Positions 47,437 to 57,773 are shown, counted from the stretch's first letter. The stretch is 64,000 nt of DNA from Jiella sonneratiae (GCF_017353515.1 NZ_JAFMPY010000001.1:186001-250000), one strand, 5' to 3'. Numbers and translations are program-made. The notes: a model not told the origin generated them from the letters alone.

Positions 47437-47957
47437 GCCACGTCCCTCGCCTTTTCGGGCGTCTTTTCGGCGCCGTCGGCTTCCGCCTCGGACCGCTGGC
47501 GTGCGCCGGCCTCCGAGACCGGCCCGTCCGTCCTGCCGCCGTCATGGGAGGCTTCCGCAGCCGCTGCGCCCTCGTCCACGGCGCCCGTCTTGGCGGGCTC
47601 GCCTTCGGGGACAGGCTTGTCGGCCGGGCTCGGCACCCGCGGCTCGGGCGCGGCAGTGGCGGAGTTCAGCGAGGAGCGGATTTCGTCGCCGATGGCCTTC
47701 ATCGGGCTCATGGCGTCGCGGATCGACCGGCGCGGATCAAGCGAGCGGACGTCGTCGATGCCCTTGCGGACATCGTCGAGCTCGGCCTCCTTCAGCGCCT
47801 CGTCGAACTGGCGGCGAAAATCGCCGGCCATCGACCGCAGCTGGCGGGTGACGCGGCCGAAGGTCCGCAACATGCCGGGCAGGTCCTTGGGGCCAACGAC
47901 GACCACGAGGACCACCGCGATCACCAGGAGTTCGGACCAGCCGAGATCGAACAGCAC
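47433..47957 (-). CDS. tatB: Sec-independent protein translocase TatB
   Basis: TatB, 174 residues. It has one N-terminal membrane helix (WSELLVIAVVLVVVVGPKDL) with the Glu typical of TatB, then the amphipathic helix LPGMLRTFGRVTRQL. A long acidic, Pro-rich tail of about 80 residues follows, as usual in Rhizobiales. GTG start. A 98-bp gap with a strong hairpin lies between tatA and tatB. Confidence 0.95.
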   Translation of the reverse strand: MLFDLGWSELLVIAVVLVVVVGPKDLPGMLRTFGRVTRQLRSMAGDFRRQFDEALKEAELDDVRKGIDDVRSLDPRRSIRDAMSPMKAIGDEIRSSLNSATAAPEPRVPSPADKPVPEGEPAKTGAVDEGAAAAEASHDGGRTDGPVSEAGARQRSEAEADGAEKTPEKARDVA

Positions 47958-48014
47958 AACTCAACTGCCTGAAACGTCGGCGCGACGGGCGCGGCACGAC
48001 TTCGAGTAACGATG

Positions 48015-48037
48015 CGCCTGCGCCTTTGGCGCAGGCG
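48015..48037 (-). other. Strong hairpin between tatA and tatB
   Basis: CGCCTGCGCC-ttt-GGCGCAGGCG, a perfect 10-bp stem 18 nt after the tatA stop, with no T-run. It may protect the tatA 3' end or slow readthrough, which would suit the excess of TatA over TatBC. Confidence 0.6.
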
Positions 48038-48055
48038 AAACCCCGGCGAGCCGTT

Positions 48056-48289
48056 TCAGCTCGCGGTCTTCTCGGCGTTGACGTCGCGCGACACCACGTC
48101 GCCTTCGCGCTGGTCGAGCGAGCGGCGCTCGGCCGCCTTCGTCTCGGCCTCGTCGTCCGACATGCCCTTCTTGAAGCTCTTGATGCCCTTGGCGACGTCA
48201 CCCATGAGCTCGGGGATCTTGCCGCGGCCGAACAGGAGCAGCACCACGGCCAGAACGATGAGCCAGTGCCAAATGCTGAAGCTACCCAT
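48056..48289 (-). CDS. tatA: Sec-independent protein translocase TatA
   Basis: Pore-forming partner, 77 residues. N-terminal helix [20 protein letters not shown] with the FG hinge, then amphipathic [19 protein letters not shown] and a charged tail. The gene lies 42 nt after the ABC ATPase stop; in relatives scpB is found there instead. Confidence 0.96.
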   Translation of the reverse strand: MGSFSIWHWLIVLAVVLLLFGRGKIPELMGDVAKGIKSFKKGMSDDEAETKAAERRSLDQREGDVVSRDVNAEKTAS

Positions 48290-48331
48290 ACCCTTGTCTC
48301 CCTCGAGCGCGTTGACCGCTGTTCATTCTAG

Positions 48332-49456
48332 CTAGCGATCCTCGGCCGCCTTTTCAAACACGATAACGTCCCTTGGATCAATGGAAACGACGACGTCGCG
48401 CCGATTTTCCGGGACGAGGCCCGCCCGCATGCGCGAGCGCAGCGGCTGGTCCAGCCCCTCGACCGCGACCGTGAAGAGATCGACGCCGCCGAGAAACCGC
48501 CGCGCGACGATGCGCCCGCTGACGCCCTGGCGGCTTTCTTCGAGCCTCAGCCCGCCCAGCCGCAATGCGACCGTGACGCGGGTACCGTCCGATGATGGCG
48601 AATCCGCGACCGGGCCGAGCGGCGTCGTCACGCGGCCGCCGCGAACCACGCCCTCGAGGACGTTGAGCTCGGAGAAGAACCCGGCGGCGAAGAGATCGAC
48701 CGGCCTGCCGTAGAGCTCGGCGGCGGTTCCGGCCTGCACCAGGCTGCCGTCGCGGATCAGGGCGATTCGATCGCCGAGCCGCATCGCCTCCTCGGCATCG
48801 TGGGTGACGACGATCGCCGTCGCGCGGGCCTCGCGCAGGATCTGCAGCGTGTCGGTGCGCACGACGTCCTTGAGGCGGCTGTCGAGGCCGGAGAACGGCT
48901 CGTCCATCAGGAGCACCGACGGGCGCGGCGTCAGCGCACGGGCAAGCGCGATGCGTTGCTGTTCGCCGCCGGACAGCATGTGCGGATAGGCCCCCGCCGC
49001 ATCGGCGAGCCCGACCCGCTCGAGCGCGGCTGCCGCCTCGCGCTTCGCCGCGGCGCTGTCCATCGCCCGCAGGCCGAAGCGGATGTTGTCGAGGACGGTC
49101 ATGTGCGGAAACAGCGCGAAATCCTGGAACATCAGGCCGACGCCCCGCTTCTCCGGCGCGACGAAGCGCTGTGGCCCCGCAACCTCCCGGTCGCCGAGGA
49201 GGACCCGGCCGAAGCTCGGCCGCTCGATCCCGGCGGCGATCTTCAGGAGCGTCGACTTGCCGGAGCCCGACGGCCCCAAGAGGCAGAGAACCTCGCCGGG
49301 CTCGGCGGACAGGCTGATGCCCTTGAGGATCTCGGTCGTCCCGACCCGGTAGCCGACGTCCTCGAAGGCGAGCCGCGCGGCGAAGCTGACCCCGGCGCTC
49401 CTGCGTTGTTTCGGGGCGTCGTCGGGAACCGGCTCGGATAGGGTGTCTGCGCGCAC
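48332..49456 (-). CDS. ABC transporter ATPase, Fe3+/spermidine (FbpC/PotA) type
   Basis: Cytosolic nucleotide-binding subunit, 374 residues. Walker A GPSGSGKST, signature LSGGEQQRIALARAL, Walker B VLLMDEPFSGLD and the switch His in VVTHDAEEA are all intact. The C-terminal 110 residues form a TOBE-type regulatory domain. No permease or binding protein is nearby, so its partners are elsewhere. GTG at 49456 is the best start I can find but has no good ribosome site; the true start may be downstream near FAARLAFEDVGY. It occupies the place of scpA-scpB in the conserved Rhizobiales order. Confidence 0.88.
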   Translation of the reverse strand: MRADTLSEPVPDDAPKQRRSAGVSFAARLAFEDVGYRVGTTEILKGISLSAEPGEVLCLLGPSGSGKSTLLKIAAGIERPSFGRVLLGDREVAGPQRFVAPEKRGVGLMFQDFALFPHMTVLDNIRFGLRAMDSAAAKREAAAALERVGLADAAGAYPHMLSGGEQQRIALARALTPRPSVLLMDEPFSGLDSRLKDVVRTDTLQILREARATAIVVTHDAEEAMRLGDRIALIRDGSLVQAGTAAELYGRPVDLFAAGFFSELNVLEGVVRGGRVTTPLGPVADSPSSDGTRVTVALRLGGLRLEESRQGVSGRIVARRFLGGVDLFTVAVEGLDQPLRSRMRAGLVPENRRDVVVSIDPRDVIVFEKAAEDR

Positions 49457-49609
49457 GTGAACGATCGCCCGATGGCTTCTCAGGCCGCCGGACCGGCGGC
49501 GGCGTTGCCGCGGCACGGCGGCGAAAGGTCGCGGCGGGCGCGACGGCCCGCTCCGCCTCGAAATCGGACCACTAGAGCCTCGGCCGGCGCATGACAACCG
49601 GCAATGCGG

Positions 49610-50629
49610 TCAGCCCAGCCGCTCCATCAGCCGGGCGAATTCGGCGCGCAGCGCCGCCTCGTCCATCGTCTCGGACCGCCGGGCAATCACCGCCTCGCAG
49701 GCCGCGGCGCGGCGTTCGGCGTCGCCGGCCAGAGGCTGGGCGGCGCTGGCGACCCGGCGCATCTCGTCCATCTCGCCGTTGCAGTGAAGCACGACGTCGC
49801 AGCCCGCGGTGAGCGCCGCCGCCGACAGATCGTAGAGATCCCCCGACAGCGCCTTCATCGACATGTCGTCGCTCATCAGCAGGCCGTCGAAGCCGATCTC
49901 CTTGCGGATGACCGAGTCGATGACGATCGGCGAGAGCGTCGCCGGATGCCGCGGATCGACATCGGTGTAGAGGATATGGGCGGTCATGGCGGCGGGAAGC
50001 GTGGCGAGCGCCCGGAACGGCGCGAAGTCCGATTTCGCCAGTTCGTTGCGGGAGGTCTCGACGCGCGGCAGCTCGAGGTGGCTGTCGGCATTGCCCCGGC
50101 CATGACCCGGCACGTGTTTCATGACCGGCAGGACGCCGCCCGCCATCGCCCCGTCGGCGACGGCGCGGCCGAGCACCGCGACGGTCTCGGGGTTGAGCCC
50201 GTAGGCCCGGTCGCCGATGACCGAATGGGCGCCAGCCACCGGAACGTCGAGGCACGGCACGCAGTCGGCGTTGATCCCGAAGGCCATGACGTCCGCCGCG
50301 AGCAGACGCCCCTGCAGCCAGGCCGCCCGCTCGCCCGCCTCGGGGTCGAGGGCGAAGAGCCTGCCGATCGCCGCCGGCGTCGGATAGGCGGGCGCGAGCG
50401 GCGGACGCAGCCGGTTGATGCGGCCCCCCTCCTGGTCGATGAAGATCGGCGTGGTCTCGCGTCCGCCGAGTTCCTTCAGCTCGGCGACGAGATCGGCGAG
50501 CTGGTTCTTCGAGCCGACATTGCGGGCAAAGAGGATGAAGCCCCACGGCCGTTCGGCGCCGAAGAAGCGCCGCTCCTCCCCGGAGACGGTGAGACCGGCG
50601 GGCGCGGCGATGAAGGCTTTCGCTGTCAT
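49610..50629 (-). CDS. nagZ: Beta-N-acetylhexosaminidase (NagZ, GH3)
   Basis: Cytosolic peptidoglycan-recycling enzyme that removes GlcNAc from GlcNAc-anhydroMurNAc peptides, 339 residues. The mobile catalytic loop KHVPGHGRGNADSH holds the acid-base His and Asp, and MSDDMSMKALSG the nucleophile Asp. The ATG at 50629 gives the family N-terminus but has a weak ribosome site. The frame continues upstream to a GTG at 50821 and would add an Arg-rich, Ala-rich apolar segment (RRRQLLRVALGLAAAAG), so a membrane-anchored longer form cannot be excluded. Confidence 0.93.
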   Translation of the reverse strand: MTAKAFIAAPAGLTVSGEERRFFGAERPWGFILFARNVGSKNQLADLVAELKELGGRETTPIFIDQEGGRINRLRPPLAPAYPTPAAIGRLFALDPEAGERAAWLQGRLLAADVMAFGINADCVPCLDVPVAGAHSVIGDRAYGLNPETVAVLGRAVADGAMAGGVLPVMKHVPGHGRGNADSHLELPRVETSRNELAKSDFAPFRALATLPAAMTAHILYTDVDPRHPATLSPIVIDSVIRKEIGFDGLLMSDDMSMKALSGDLYDLSAAALTAGCDVVLHCNGEMDEMRRVASAAQPLAGDAERRAAACEAVIARRSETMDEAALRAEFARLMERLG

Positions 50630-50772
50630 GGGATGGCTCGTCTTGCGGATAACGGCCGGACGGGAGGCGGGCGTCCCGCCCGCCGCCGGCTCGCCCGGAC
50701 TTTCGGATGTGGTCGGCCAACGGCCGGAGACGACACGGGCGGCGAGCGCCGCGCCGGCTGCGGCCGCAAGGC

Positions 50773-53343
50773 CTAGCGCGACACGAAGCAGCTGCCGCCG
50801 GCGGATTTCAGGTCGCTGCACAGCCGGCCCGCCTCGGACTTCGAATCGACCGGGACGCGCACCCGGTAATAGGTGCCCTTGCCGGGGATCTCGGCCGACT
50901 GGATGACGACGCTGCGCCCGGCGATGACGCCGGCATAGCGCTGGCCGAGGTTGCGCGACGAGGTTTCGGCGGCTTCGCGGGAAGGCTGCGAGGAGATCTG
51001 CACGTAGTAGCCGTCATGGGTCGCGGCGGGCGCGACGGGCTCCGGCGACGCCGGGGCCGGCTGCAGCGACGCGGTCTCGATCGGCTCGGGCTCGGACGCG
51101 CCCGGCTGCGGCGTCGCGATGGGAGCGGCGGAAGCCGTCTCGACGGGCCGCGCGTCGCTGCGGGCGAGCGGCGGCCGGATGGTCGGGATCGGCACGTTCG
51201 GCGCCGGCGTGCCCGCGGCTGACTCCTCGGTCGCGGCACCGGTATCCGCCGCAGCGCCCTCGCCCGCCATCGCCGCGGCGACGTCGCCCGTCACCGGCGC
51301 TGCGCCGGTCGCGTCGTCGGCAACGTCGCCCGTGGGGGCGTTCGAAGCGAGCTCGACGGGCCGCGCCGCGGCCTCGATCAGCGGACCGCGCGGGGCCGTG
51401 TCGCCGCTCGCGGCGTCGCTGACGACGAGCGTCCCGTCGGCACGGACCGAGTAGGTCTTCGTGCGCCGCGGGGAGAGAACCGCGATCGGCGACGCGGCAC
51501 TGTAGGCGTCGGCATCCCGGCTCTCGCCGGCGGCGCTCGCCGTCTCGATCTGCTCGGCCGCCGCGGCCGGGCCGACGCCGAGCTCGACACCGGGAAGATC
51601 CGACGGCGGCGGGCTTTCGGTCGGCAGGTCGAGCGGCGTCTCCTCGGCGCTGACGAGTTCCTTCTGCGCCGGGGTGACGACGGCGTCGCCGTTCTCGACG
51701 CGGCTGTAGACGATCTTGTTCTGGTTCGGGATCTCGCGGCCGCCGGGATTTTCCGGCTTGACCTTCACCGGGTCGGGATCGGCCCGGACGATCAGCACCG
51801 AGCCGTCACCGGTCACCCCGCCACTCGTGCCGAGGAACCAGTAGGCGCCGCCGGCGGCCAGCATCAGGGCGAGCGCCCCCATGCCCGCGCCGACGAAGCC
51901 GCTGCGCGCCAGCGGACGGCGCGTCGCCGCCACCGCAGCGCGGCGGACGGAAGGCTGATCGTCGGCCTCGCCGTAGCCTGCGAACGGGTCTTCGTCACGG
52001 CCGCCGGCCACCTCGAAGGATTGCGGCCAGTCGACCTCCGGCAACTCGGCATCCGCGGCGGCGGCGGAGACGTGGATCTCCTCGCGCGGCGCTTCCTGCT
52101 GGATCGCCGCGAGTTCGCTGGCGATCAGCTCGTCGAAGTCGTCGAAGACGCGCGATTCGGCCGATTCGGCCTGGATGGCCGGCTGGCGCGCCGGCGCGAA
52201 GGCCTCGGAACGATGGATCGTCGCCTGCCGGGGGTTGGCGGGCTCGGAAAGGCCGCGAAGCGCCTGTTCGAATTCGAAATCGAAGTCGCCGGCCTTGCCG
52301 GAAACGGACGCCTTGGCGGATGCGGCGACGGCCGCGCCCGCAACGGCGGTCTCGGGCTTCGGCGCCGCGGGCTTTGCGGCGGCGGGAGCCGGCTTGGCGG
52401 CGTTCGGCTGCTGTGCGGGCGCCTTTGCCTGGGCCGCCGCCCTGGCGGCCGGAGCGGCAGGCTGCGGCACGGGATTGCCCCTGACCAGCGGCTTCTGCGG
52501 CGCAGGCGCAGGCGCGTTGGGCTTTGCCGCGGCGGCGGCGGCTGCCGGTGCCTTGGCGACGGCCGCAGGTCCCGCCTTGGCGGCATCGGCTCCGCCGGGC
52601 GCCGCCTGCACGGGCTTCGGCTGAGCCGGCCTGGCCTCGCCGGCGTTCTGCTGAACGGGCTTCGGCTGGACGGGCTTCTGCAGGACCTGGTTCTGCTGCG
52701 GCGCGACCTCACCGCGGGCGGCGGCGGCCGGCAGCGGCTCGGCCTGACGCGATTCCGGCCGGCGCGACTCGGCTTCGACCGCAGGCGCCGTCACGGCCGC
52801 GACGACCGGTTCGGCAGGCGCTTTTTCGATCGGCGCAGGGTCGACGGCGGCTTCGGCGACGACGATCTCGACGGGCTTCGCCTCCGGCGCGGCGACGCTC
52901 TCTGCGTCCGGCCCCGGCCGGGCGTCCGATTCGATCCCGAAATCTGCAGCGGCGAGTTCGAGCGCCTCGGAAAGCTCACGGCTGAGCTCGGCGCTCATGT
53001 CGACCTCGTCGAGACCGGCGAAATCGTGCTCGGCGACGGGCGCTTCGACCGCGGGGGCGCGCTCTTCGCTGTCGGGGGTCTGATTCTCGGGGGCGTGATC
53101 TTGCTGGCCGGAGGCAGCGGTGGAAGCCGCGCCCACGGAAGGATCGACGGCCGCGGCCTGTGCGGCCGGTGCCGGCTCGACCGCTGCTGCGACGTGGCTC
53201 TCGGAATGTTCGACGGCAGGGCTCGACGGCGCCCGCATCGGGGCTTCCAGAATGCGTGCGAGTTCCTCGAACGGGTCGTCGAGTTCTTCCTCGAACGCTC
53301 GACCGCCCGTACGGGCGGAACCGTTGTGGTTCCCCAGCGACAT
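50773..53343 (-). CDS. SPOR-domain protein with single membrane anchor
   Basis: Inner-membrane protein, 856 residues, likely at the division septum. Residues 1-470 are cytoplasmic and low-complexity, rich in Ala, Pro, Glu and Lys (runs such as QKPVQPKPVQQ). One helix (GAGMGALALMLAAGGAYWFL, near 485) crosses the membrane. A second disordered stretch leads to a C-terminal SPOR domain (YYVQISSQPSREAAETSSRN ...) that binds glycan strands stripped of peptides. It lies between argS and nagZ, as in other Rhizobiales. Confidence 0.9.
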   Translation of the reverse strand: MSLGNHNGSARTGGRAFEEELDDPFEELARILEAPMRAPSSPAVEHSESHVAAAVEPAPAAQAAAVDPSVGAASTAASGQQDHAPENQTPDSEERAPAVEAPVAEHDFAGLDEVDMSAELSRELSEALELAAADFGIESDARPGPDAESVAAPEAKPVEIVVAEAAVDPAPIEKAPAEPVVAAVTAPAVEAESRRPESRQAEPLPAAAARGEVAPQQNQVLQKPVQPKPVQQNAGEARPAQPKPVQAAPGGADAAKAGPAAVAKAPAAAAAAAKPNAPAPAPQKPLVRGNPVPQPAAPAARAAAQAKAPAQQPNAAKPAPAAAKPAAPKPETAVAGAAVAASAKASVSGKAGDFDFEFEQALRGLSEPANPRQATIHRSEAFAPARQPAIQAESAESRVFDDFDELIASELAAIQQEAPREEIHVSAAAADAELPEVDWPQSFEVAGGRDEDPFAGYGEADDQPSVRRAAVAATRRPLARSGFVGAGMGALALMLAAGGAYWFLGTSGGVTGDGSVLIVRADPDPVKVKPENPGGREIPNQNKIVYSRVENGDAVVTPAQKELVSAEETPLDLPTESPPPSDLPGVELGVGPAAAAEQIETASAAGESRDADAYSAASPIAVLSPRRTKTYSVRADGTLVVSDAASGDTAPRGPLIEAAARPVELASNAPTGDVADDATGAAPVTGDVAAAMAGEGAAADTGAATEESAAGTPAPNVPIPTIRPPLARSDARPVETASAAPIATPQPGASEPEPIETASLQPAPASPEPVAPAATHDGYYVQISSQPSREAAETSSRNLGQRYAGVIAGRSVVIQSAEIPGKGTYYRVRVPVDSKSEAGRLCSDLKSAGGSCFVSR

Positions 53344-53426
53344 GGATATCCCCGCTTTTCCCCTCGTGGAGCCCCATCCCCACGGATTCGATGGCTAGGC
53401 GAGGAAATTGGCCAAAGCGTGATGAC

Positions 53427-55172
53427 CTATCGCATTTCATCCGGCGCATCGGCGCCGATCAGATCGAGGCCGATGAAAAGCACGGTCGCGACCGCCTCGA
53501 CGAGTCCTAGCCTCGCAATCGACAGTTCTGGCTCAGCTTGGTTAACAAAGCGTAACTGCGGCAGGTCCTTGCCGCGATTGTACTGGGCGTGGAAGGCGGC
53601 GGCGAGGTCATTGAGATAGAAGGCGAGACGGTGCGGTTCCCTTGCGTCCGCCGCCTGGCCGACCAACCGCGGGAACTCCGCCAGCTTGCGGATCAGGCCG
53701 ATCTCCCCGACGTCGGTCAGCGCCGCGAATGCCTCGGAGCCGAGGCCGGCATAGTCCGGAACGGCGATCTTCGCCTCGCGCGCCTGCCGGAAGATCGCGG
53801 CGGTGCGGGCGTGGGCATACTGGACGTAGAAGACCGGATTGTCCTTCGACTGCTCGGTGACCTTCCTGAAGTCGAAGTCGAGCGGCGCGTCGCTCTTGCG
53901 ATAGAGCATCATGAAGCGGACCGGGTCGCGGCCGACCTCCTCAACCACCTCGGCAAGGGTGACGAAATCGCCGGAGCGCTTCGACATCTTCACCGGCTCG
54001 CCGTCCCGGTAGAGCTTCACCAGCTGGCAGAGGACGCATTCGGCCTTCGCCGCGTCGCCGGCGACGGCCCGCGCGACGGCCTCGAGCCGCTTCACGTAGC
54101 CGCCGTGGTCGGCCCCGAGGACGTAGATCATCTCGGAGAAGCCGCGCTCGAACTTGTCGCGGAAATAGGCGACGTCGGCGGCGAAATAGGTGTAGGCACC
54201 GCTCGACTTCACCAGCGGCCGGTCCTGGTCGTCGCCGACCTCGGTCGAGCGCAGCAGCGTCTGCTCGCGATCCTCCCAGTCCTCCGGCAACTGGCCCTTG
54301 GGCGGCGGCAGCGTGCCCTGATAGACGAAGCCCTTCTGCCTGAGATCGGCGATCGCCTCGGCGATCCGGCCGCCGTCGGCCGCGTGCAGCGTGCGTTCGG
54401 AGAAGAACACGTCCTGCTCGACGCCGAGCGTCTTCAGGTCGGCGCGGATCATCGCCATCATCGCGTCGATCGTCCGGTCGCGGACGAGCGGCAGCCACTC
54501 GGCTTCCGGCATGGCCCGCAGCGTCTCGCCGAACTCCTTGACCAGAGCCTCGCCGACCGGCTTCAGATAGTCGCCGGGATAGAGCCCGGCCGGGATCGCG
54601 CCGATGTCCTCGCCGAGGGCTTCGCGATAGCGCAGGAAGGCCGAGCGGGCGAGGACCAGGACCTGCTCGCCGGCATCGTTGATGTAATATTCCTTGGTCA
54701 CCGCGTCGCCGGCGAAGGCGAGCAGCCGGGCGATCACGTCGCCGACGATGGCGCCGCGCGTATGGCCGACATGCATCGGGCCGGTCGGATTGGCGGAGAC
54801 GTATTCGACGTTGACCTTGCGGCCCGTCGGGGCGCCGCGGCCGTAGTCCCTGCCCGCCCGCAGCAGGGCGGCGAGATGGCCGGTCCAGAAGGTGGATTTC
54901 AGCGACAGATTGATGAAGCCCGGCCCGGCGATGGCGAGGCTCTCGACGTCGGGATCGGCTTGAAGCGTCGCGGCGATCTTCTCGGCGAGATCGCGCGGCT
55001 TCATGGCGAGCGGCTTGGCCAGCACCATCGCGGCGTTGGTGGCGAGATCGCCGTGCGCGGCATCGCGCGGCGGCTCGACGGTGAGCCTGGAAATATCGAT
55101 CTTTTCGCCTTCGGGAACAAGGCGTTGCACCGCGTTCTTCACCCGGTCTTCGAATTCGGCAAAGACGTTCAT
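53427..55172 (-). CDS. argS: Arginyl-tRNA synthetase
   Basis: Class I synthetase, 581 residues. An N-terminal Add-1 domain recognises the tRNA D-loop. [14 protein letters not shown] is the HIGH-type motif (residues about 125-138), and KMSKRSGDF the KMSKS-type loop. The C-terminal helical anticodon domain ends near [10 protein letters not shown]. The ATG at 55172 (MNVFAEFE) is the family start; 13 extra codons upstream were dropped. Confidence 0.97.
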   Translation of the reverse strand: MNVFAEFEDRVKNAVQRLVPEGEKIDISRLTVEPPRDAAHGDLATNAAMVLAKPLAMKPRDLAEKIAATLQADPDVESLAIAGPGFINLSLKSTFWTGHLAALLRAGRDYGRGAPTGRKVNVEYVSANPTGPMHVGHTRGAIVGDVIARLLAFAGDAVTKEYYINDAGEQVLVLARSAFLRYREALGEDIGAIPAGLYPGDYLKPVGEALVKEFGETLRAMPEAEWLPLVRDRTIDAMMAMIRADLKTLGVEQDVFFSERTLHAADGGRIAEAIADLRQKGFVYQGTLPPPKGQLPEDWEDREQTLLRSTEVGDDQDRPLVKSSGAYTYFAADVAYFRDKFERGFSEMIYVLGADHGGYVKRLEAVARAVAGDAAKAECVLCQLVKLYRDGEPVKMSKRSGDFVTLAEVVEEVGRDPVRFMMLYRKSDAPLDFDFRKVTEQSKDNPVFYVQYAHARTAAIFRQAREAKIAVPDYAGLGSEAFAALTDVGEIGLIRKLAEFPRLVGQAADAREPHRLAFYLNDLAAAFHAQYNRGKDLPQLRFVNQAEPELSIARLGLVEAVATVLFIGLDLIGADAPDEMR

Positions 55173-55291
55173 CGGTGGATCCTCGATCTGTGCTGTCGGA
55201 GCGAGGCGCAACCGGCTTGCGGCGCGCTCCGGCGTTGCCGGGCCTGCCGCCGGGGTCGGCGCGGGGTGTCGCTGAATGACGAGCCCGGCGG

Positions 55292-56512
55292 CTAGCGCAA
55301 TTGCGGGACGGCGTCAAACAGCCGCCGGTACTCCCCGATCGCATAGGTGTCGGTCATGCCGGAGAGATAGTCGGCGATCCGCCGCGCCAGCCGCTCCTCG
55401 CCGAGTTCCTCCGCCGCGCACGACCAGTCCCCCGGCATGAGCTGCGGCCGTTCGCGAAAGCCGTCGAACAGCGCCTCGACCACGCGTTCGGCCTCGCCCA
55501 TCACCCGCATGACGCTGTCGCAGCGATAGACCCGGGTGAACAGGAACCGCCGCGTCTGCGTCACGGCCTCTTCCATCGCCGCGGAGAAGCGGACGATCTG
55601 GCGGCCGGCGTCGCGGACGTCGTCGGCGCTCTGCGGCGCGACGGCCTCCAGCGTTTCGCCGGTCGTGGCGATCACGTCCTCGACCAGCCGGGTGACGTGC
55701 CGCCGCATGATCTCGTGGATCGTCCGGCCATCGTCGAGCCCCGGATAGCGGCTGCGGACCTCGGCAAGGATCGAACCGGCGAGGTCGAGTTCGACGATGT
55801 CGGAAAGATCGATCAGCCCGGCGCGCAGGCCGTCGTCGAGGTCGTGGGTGTTGTAGGCGATGTCGTCGGAGATCGCCGCGGCCTGGGCCTCGAGGTCGGC
55901 GAAACGGTTGAGGCCGAGCGGGACGAGCGCGTCGAAGTCGAGGATCGGCCGCGGCACCGGCGTCGCCTCCGCCGCATGCGGGCCGGTCAGCGGGCCGTTG
56001 TGCTTGACGAGGCCCTCCAGCGTCTCGAAGGAAAGGTTCAGCCCGTCGAAGTCGGCGTAGCGGCGTTCGAGCGCCGTGACGATCCGCAGCGACTGGGCAT
56101 TGTGATCGAAGCCGCCGAAGGCCTTCATCTTGCGGTCGAGGGCCCGCTCGCCGGCATGGCCGAACGGGGTGTGGCCGAAATCGTGGACGAGGGCGACCGC
56201 TTCGGTCAGGTCCTCGTCGAGCCGGAAGGCCCGGGCAAGCGCCCGGGCAATCTGCGACACCTCGATCGTATGGGTGAGCCGCGTGCGATAATAGTCGCCC
56301 TCATAGGGCACGAAGACCTGGGTCTTGTGCTTCAGCCGGCGGAAGGCGGCGGAGTGGACGATGCGGTCGCGGTCGCGCTGGAAGGGCGTGCGGGTCGGGC
56401 TGGAAGGTTCCGCGACGATCCGGCCGCGGCTCGCCGCGGGGTCCTCGGCGAACACCGCCCGGCCGAAAGAGCCGGCGACGGGCCCGAAGGTGGATCTCTC
56501 GGTGACGACCAC
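55292..56512 (-). CDS. dgt: dGTPase-like HD-domain triphosphohydrolase
   Basis: Deoxynucleotide triphosphohydrolase of the short (type 2) family, 406 residues. HD residues are seen in [31 protein letters not shown] and [16 protein letters not shown]. It probably hydrolyses a dNTP to nucleoside and PPPi; regulation by other dNTPs is usual in the family. It starts with GTG at 56512 and has a 119-bp gap to argS. Divergent from erpA. Confidence 0.93.
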   Translation of the reverse strand: MVVTERSTFGPVAGSFGRAVFAEDPAASRGRIVAEPSSPTRTPFQRDRDRIVHSAAFRRLKHKTQVFVPYEGDYYRTRLTHTIEVSQIARALARAFRLDEDLTEAVALVHDFGHTPFGHAGERALDRKMKAFGGFDHNAQSLRIVTALERRYADFDGLNLSFETLEGLVKHNGPLTGPHAAEATPVPRPILDFDALVPLGLNRFADLEAQAAAISDDIAYNTHDLDDGLRAGLIDLSDIVELDLAGSILAEVRSRYPGLDDGRTIHEIMRRHVTRLVEDVIATTGETLEAVAPQSADDVRDAGRQIVRFSAAMEEAVTQTRRFLFTRVYRCDSVMRVMGEAERVVEALFDGFRERPQLMPGDWSCAAEELGEERLARRIADYLSGMTDTYAIGEYRRLFDAVPQLR

Positions 56513-56628
56513 GGATCGACGATTCCCTGTCCCGATTCGGCGATTGACCGGCCACGCCAGCGTCCATAACTAATGGGGCAGACACGAACAAGGAGCGGTG
56601 CCGGCGGCAAGGCCGCGCCGTCGATCAG

Positions 56629-56970
56629 ATGAGCGAGACACTCTCCCAGCCGGTCACCCTGTCCGACAAGGCGGCAAAGCGGATTTCCTCGATCCTTCGC
56701 AGCGCGGAGGACGGGCAGAGCCTGCGCATTTCCGTCGAAGGCGGTGGCTGCTCGGGCTTTTCCTACAAATACGACCTCACGGACGACCGCGAGGACGACG
56801 ACCTCGTCATCGAGAAGGACGGCGCCCGCGTGCTGATCGATCAGGTCTCGCTGGTCTATCTGGAAGGCGCGGTGGTCGATTTCGTCGACGACCTGATGGG
56901 CCAGTCGTTCCAGATCCGCAATCCGAACGCCGTCGCCTCCTGCGGCTGCGGCACCAGCTTTTCGGTCTGA
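56629..56970 (+). CDS. erpA: Iron-sulfur cluster insertion protein ErpA (A-type carrier)
   Basis: Delivers [4Fe-4S] or [2Fe-2S] clusters to apoproteins, for example the many clusters of complex I. 113 residues with the three conserved Cys: GGGCSGFSY and SCGCGTSF near the C-terminus. The N-terminus LSDKAAKRISSIL is typical. It is followed 10 nt later by xth; the pair is divergent from dgt across 116 bp. Confidence 0.95.
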   Translation: MSETLSQPVTLSDKAAKRISSILRSAEDGQSLRISVEGGGCSGFSYKYDLTDDREDDDLVIEKDGARVLIDQVSLVYLEGAVVDFVDDLMGQSFQIRNPNAVASCGCGTSFSV

Positions 56971-56980
56971 CGCCGCCGCG

Positions 56981-57763
56981 ATGCTGATCTCCACCTTCAA
57001 CATCAACGGTGTCAAGGCACGGCTCGACGCGCTCCTCGCCTGGCTCGAAGCAGCCTCCCCCGACATCGCCTGCCTGCAGGAGATCAAGAGCCAGGACGAG
57101 GCCTTCCCCCGCGGCCCGATCGAGGCACTCGGCTATCACGTCGAGACCCACGGCCAGAAGGGCTTCAACGGCGTCGCGCTGCTTTCCAGGACGCCTCCGG
57201 TCGAGGTGCTGCGCGGCCTGCCGGGCGACGATCAGGACGATCATTCCCGCTACATCGAGGGGGTCTGGCAGGTCGGTCCCCGCCGGCTGCGCGTCGCTTC
57301 GATCTACCTGCCGAACGGCAATCCGGTCGGCACCGAGAAGTTCAGCTACAAGCTCGCCTGGATGGAGCGTCTCATCCGCCATGCCGAGGCGCTGCTTGCG
57401 ACGGAGGACGACCTCGTTCTGGCCGGCGACTACAACGTCATCCCGATGCCGCTGGACGCGGCCAATCCGCAGGCCTGGCTCGGCGACGCCCTGTTCCAGC
57501 CGGAAAGCCGCGCGGCGCTCCGCCGTCTCGTCAATCTCGGCCTCGCCGACGCCCTTCGCGCGTCGACGGATGCGGCGAAGACCTACACGTTCTGGGACTA
57601 TCAGGCCGGCGCCTGGCAGAAGAATGCCGGCATCCGGATCGACCATCTGCTGGTCTCGCCGGAGGTGCAGGACCGGCTCGTCTCCGTCGGCATCGACAAG
57701 CACGTCCGCGGCTGGGAGAAGCCCTCGGACCACGTGCCGGTGACGATCGAGATCGCCGCCTGA
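56981..57763 (+). CDS. xth: Exodeoxyribonuclease III
   Basis: AP endonuclease and 3'-repair exonuclease, 260 residues, EEP fold. Seen are FNINGVKARLDALLAWL, CLQEIKSQDEAFP with the metal Glu, LAGDYNVIPMPLDA (Asp-Asn), and the C-terminal RIDHLLVSPE and SDHVPV with the catalytic Asp-His. Length is normal. Confidence 0.96.
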   Translation: MLISTFNINGVKARLDALLAWLEAASPDIACLQEIKSQDEAFPRGPIEALGYHVETHGQKGFNGVALLSRTPPVEVLRGLPGDDQDDHSRYIEGVWQVGPRRLRVASIYLPNGNPVGTEKFSYKLAWMERLIRHAEALLATEDDLVLAGDYNVIPMPLDAANPQAWLGDALFQPESRAALRRLVNLGLADALRASTDAAKTYTFWDYQAGAWQKNAGIRIDHLLVSPEVQDRLVSVGIDKHVRGWEKPSDHVPVTIEIAA

Positions 57764-57773
57764 GGATCCGCCG

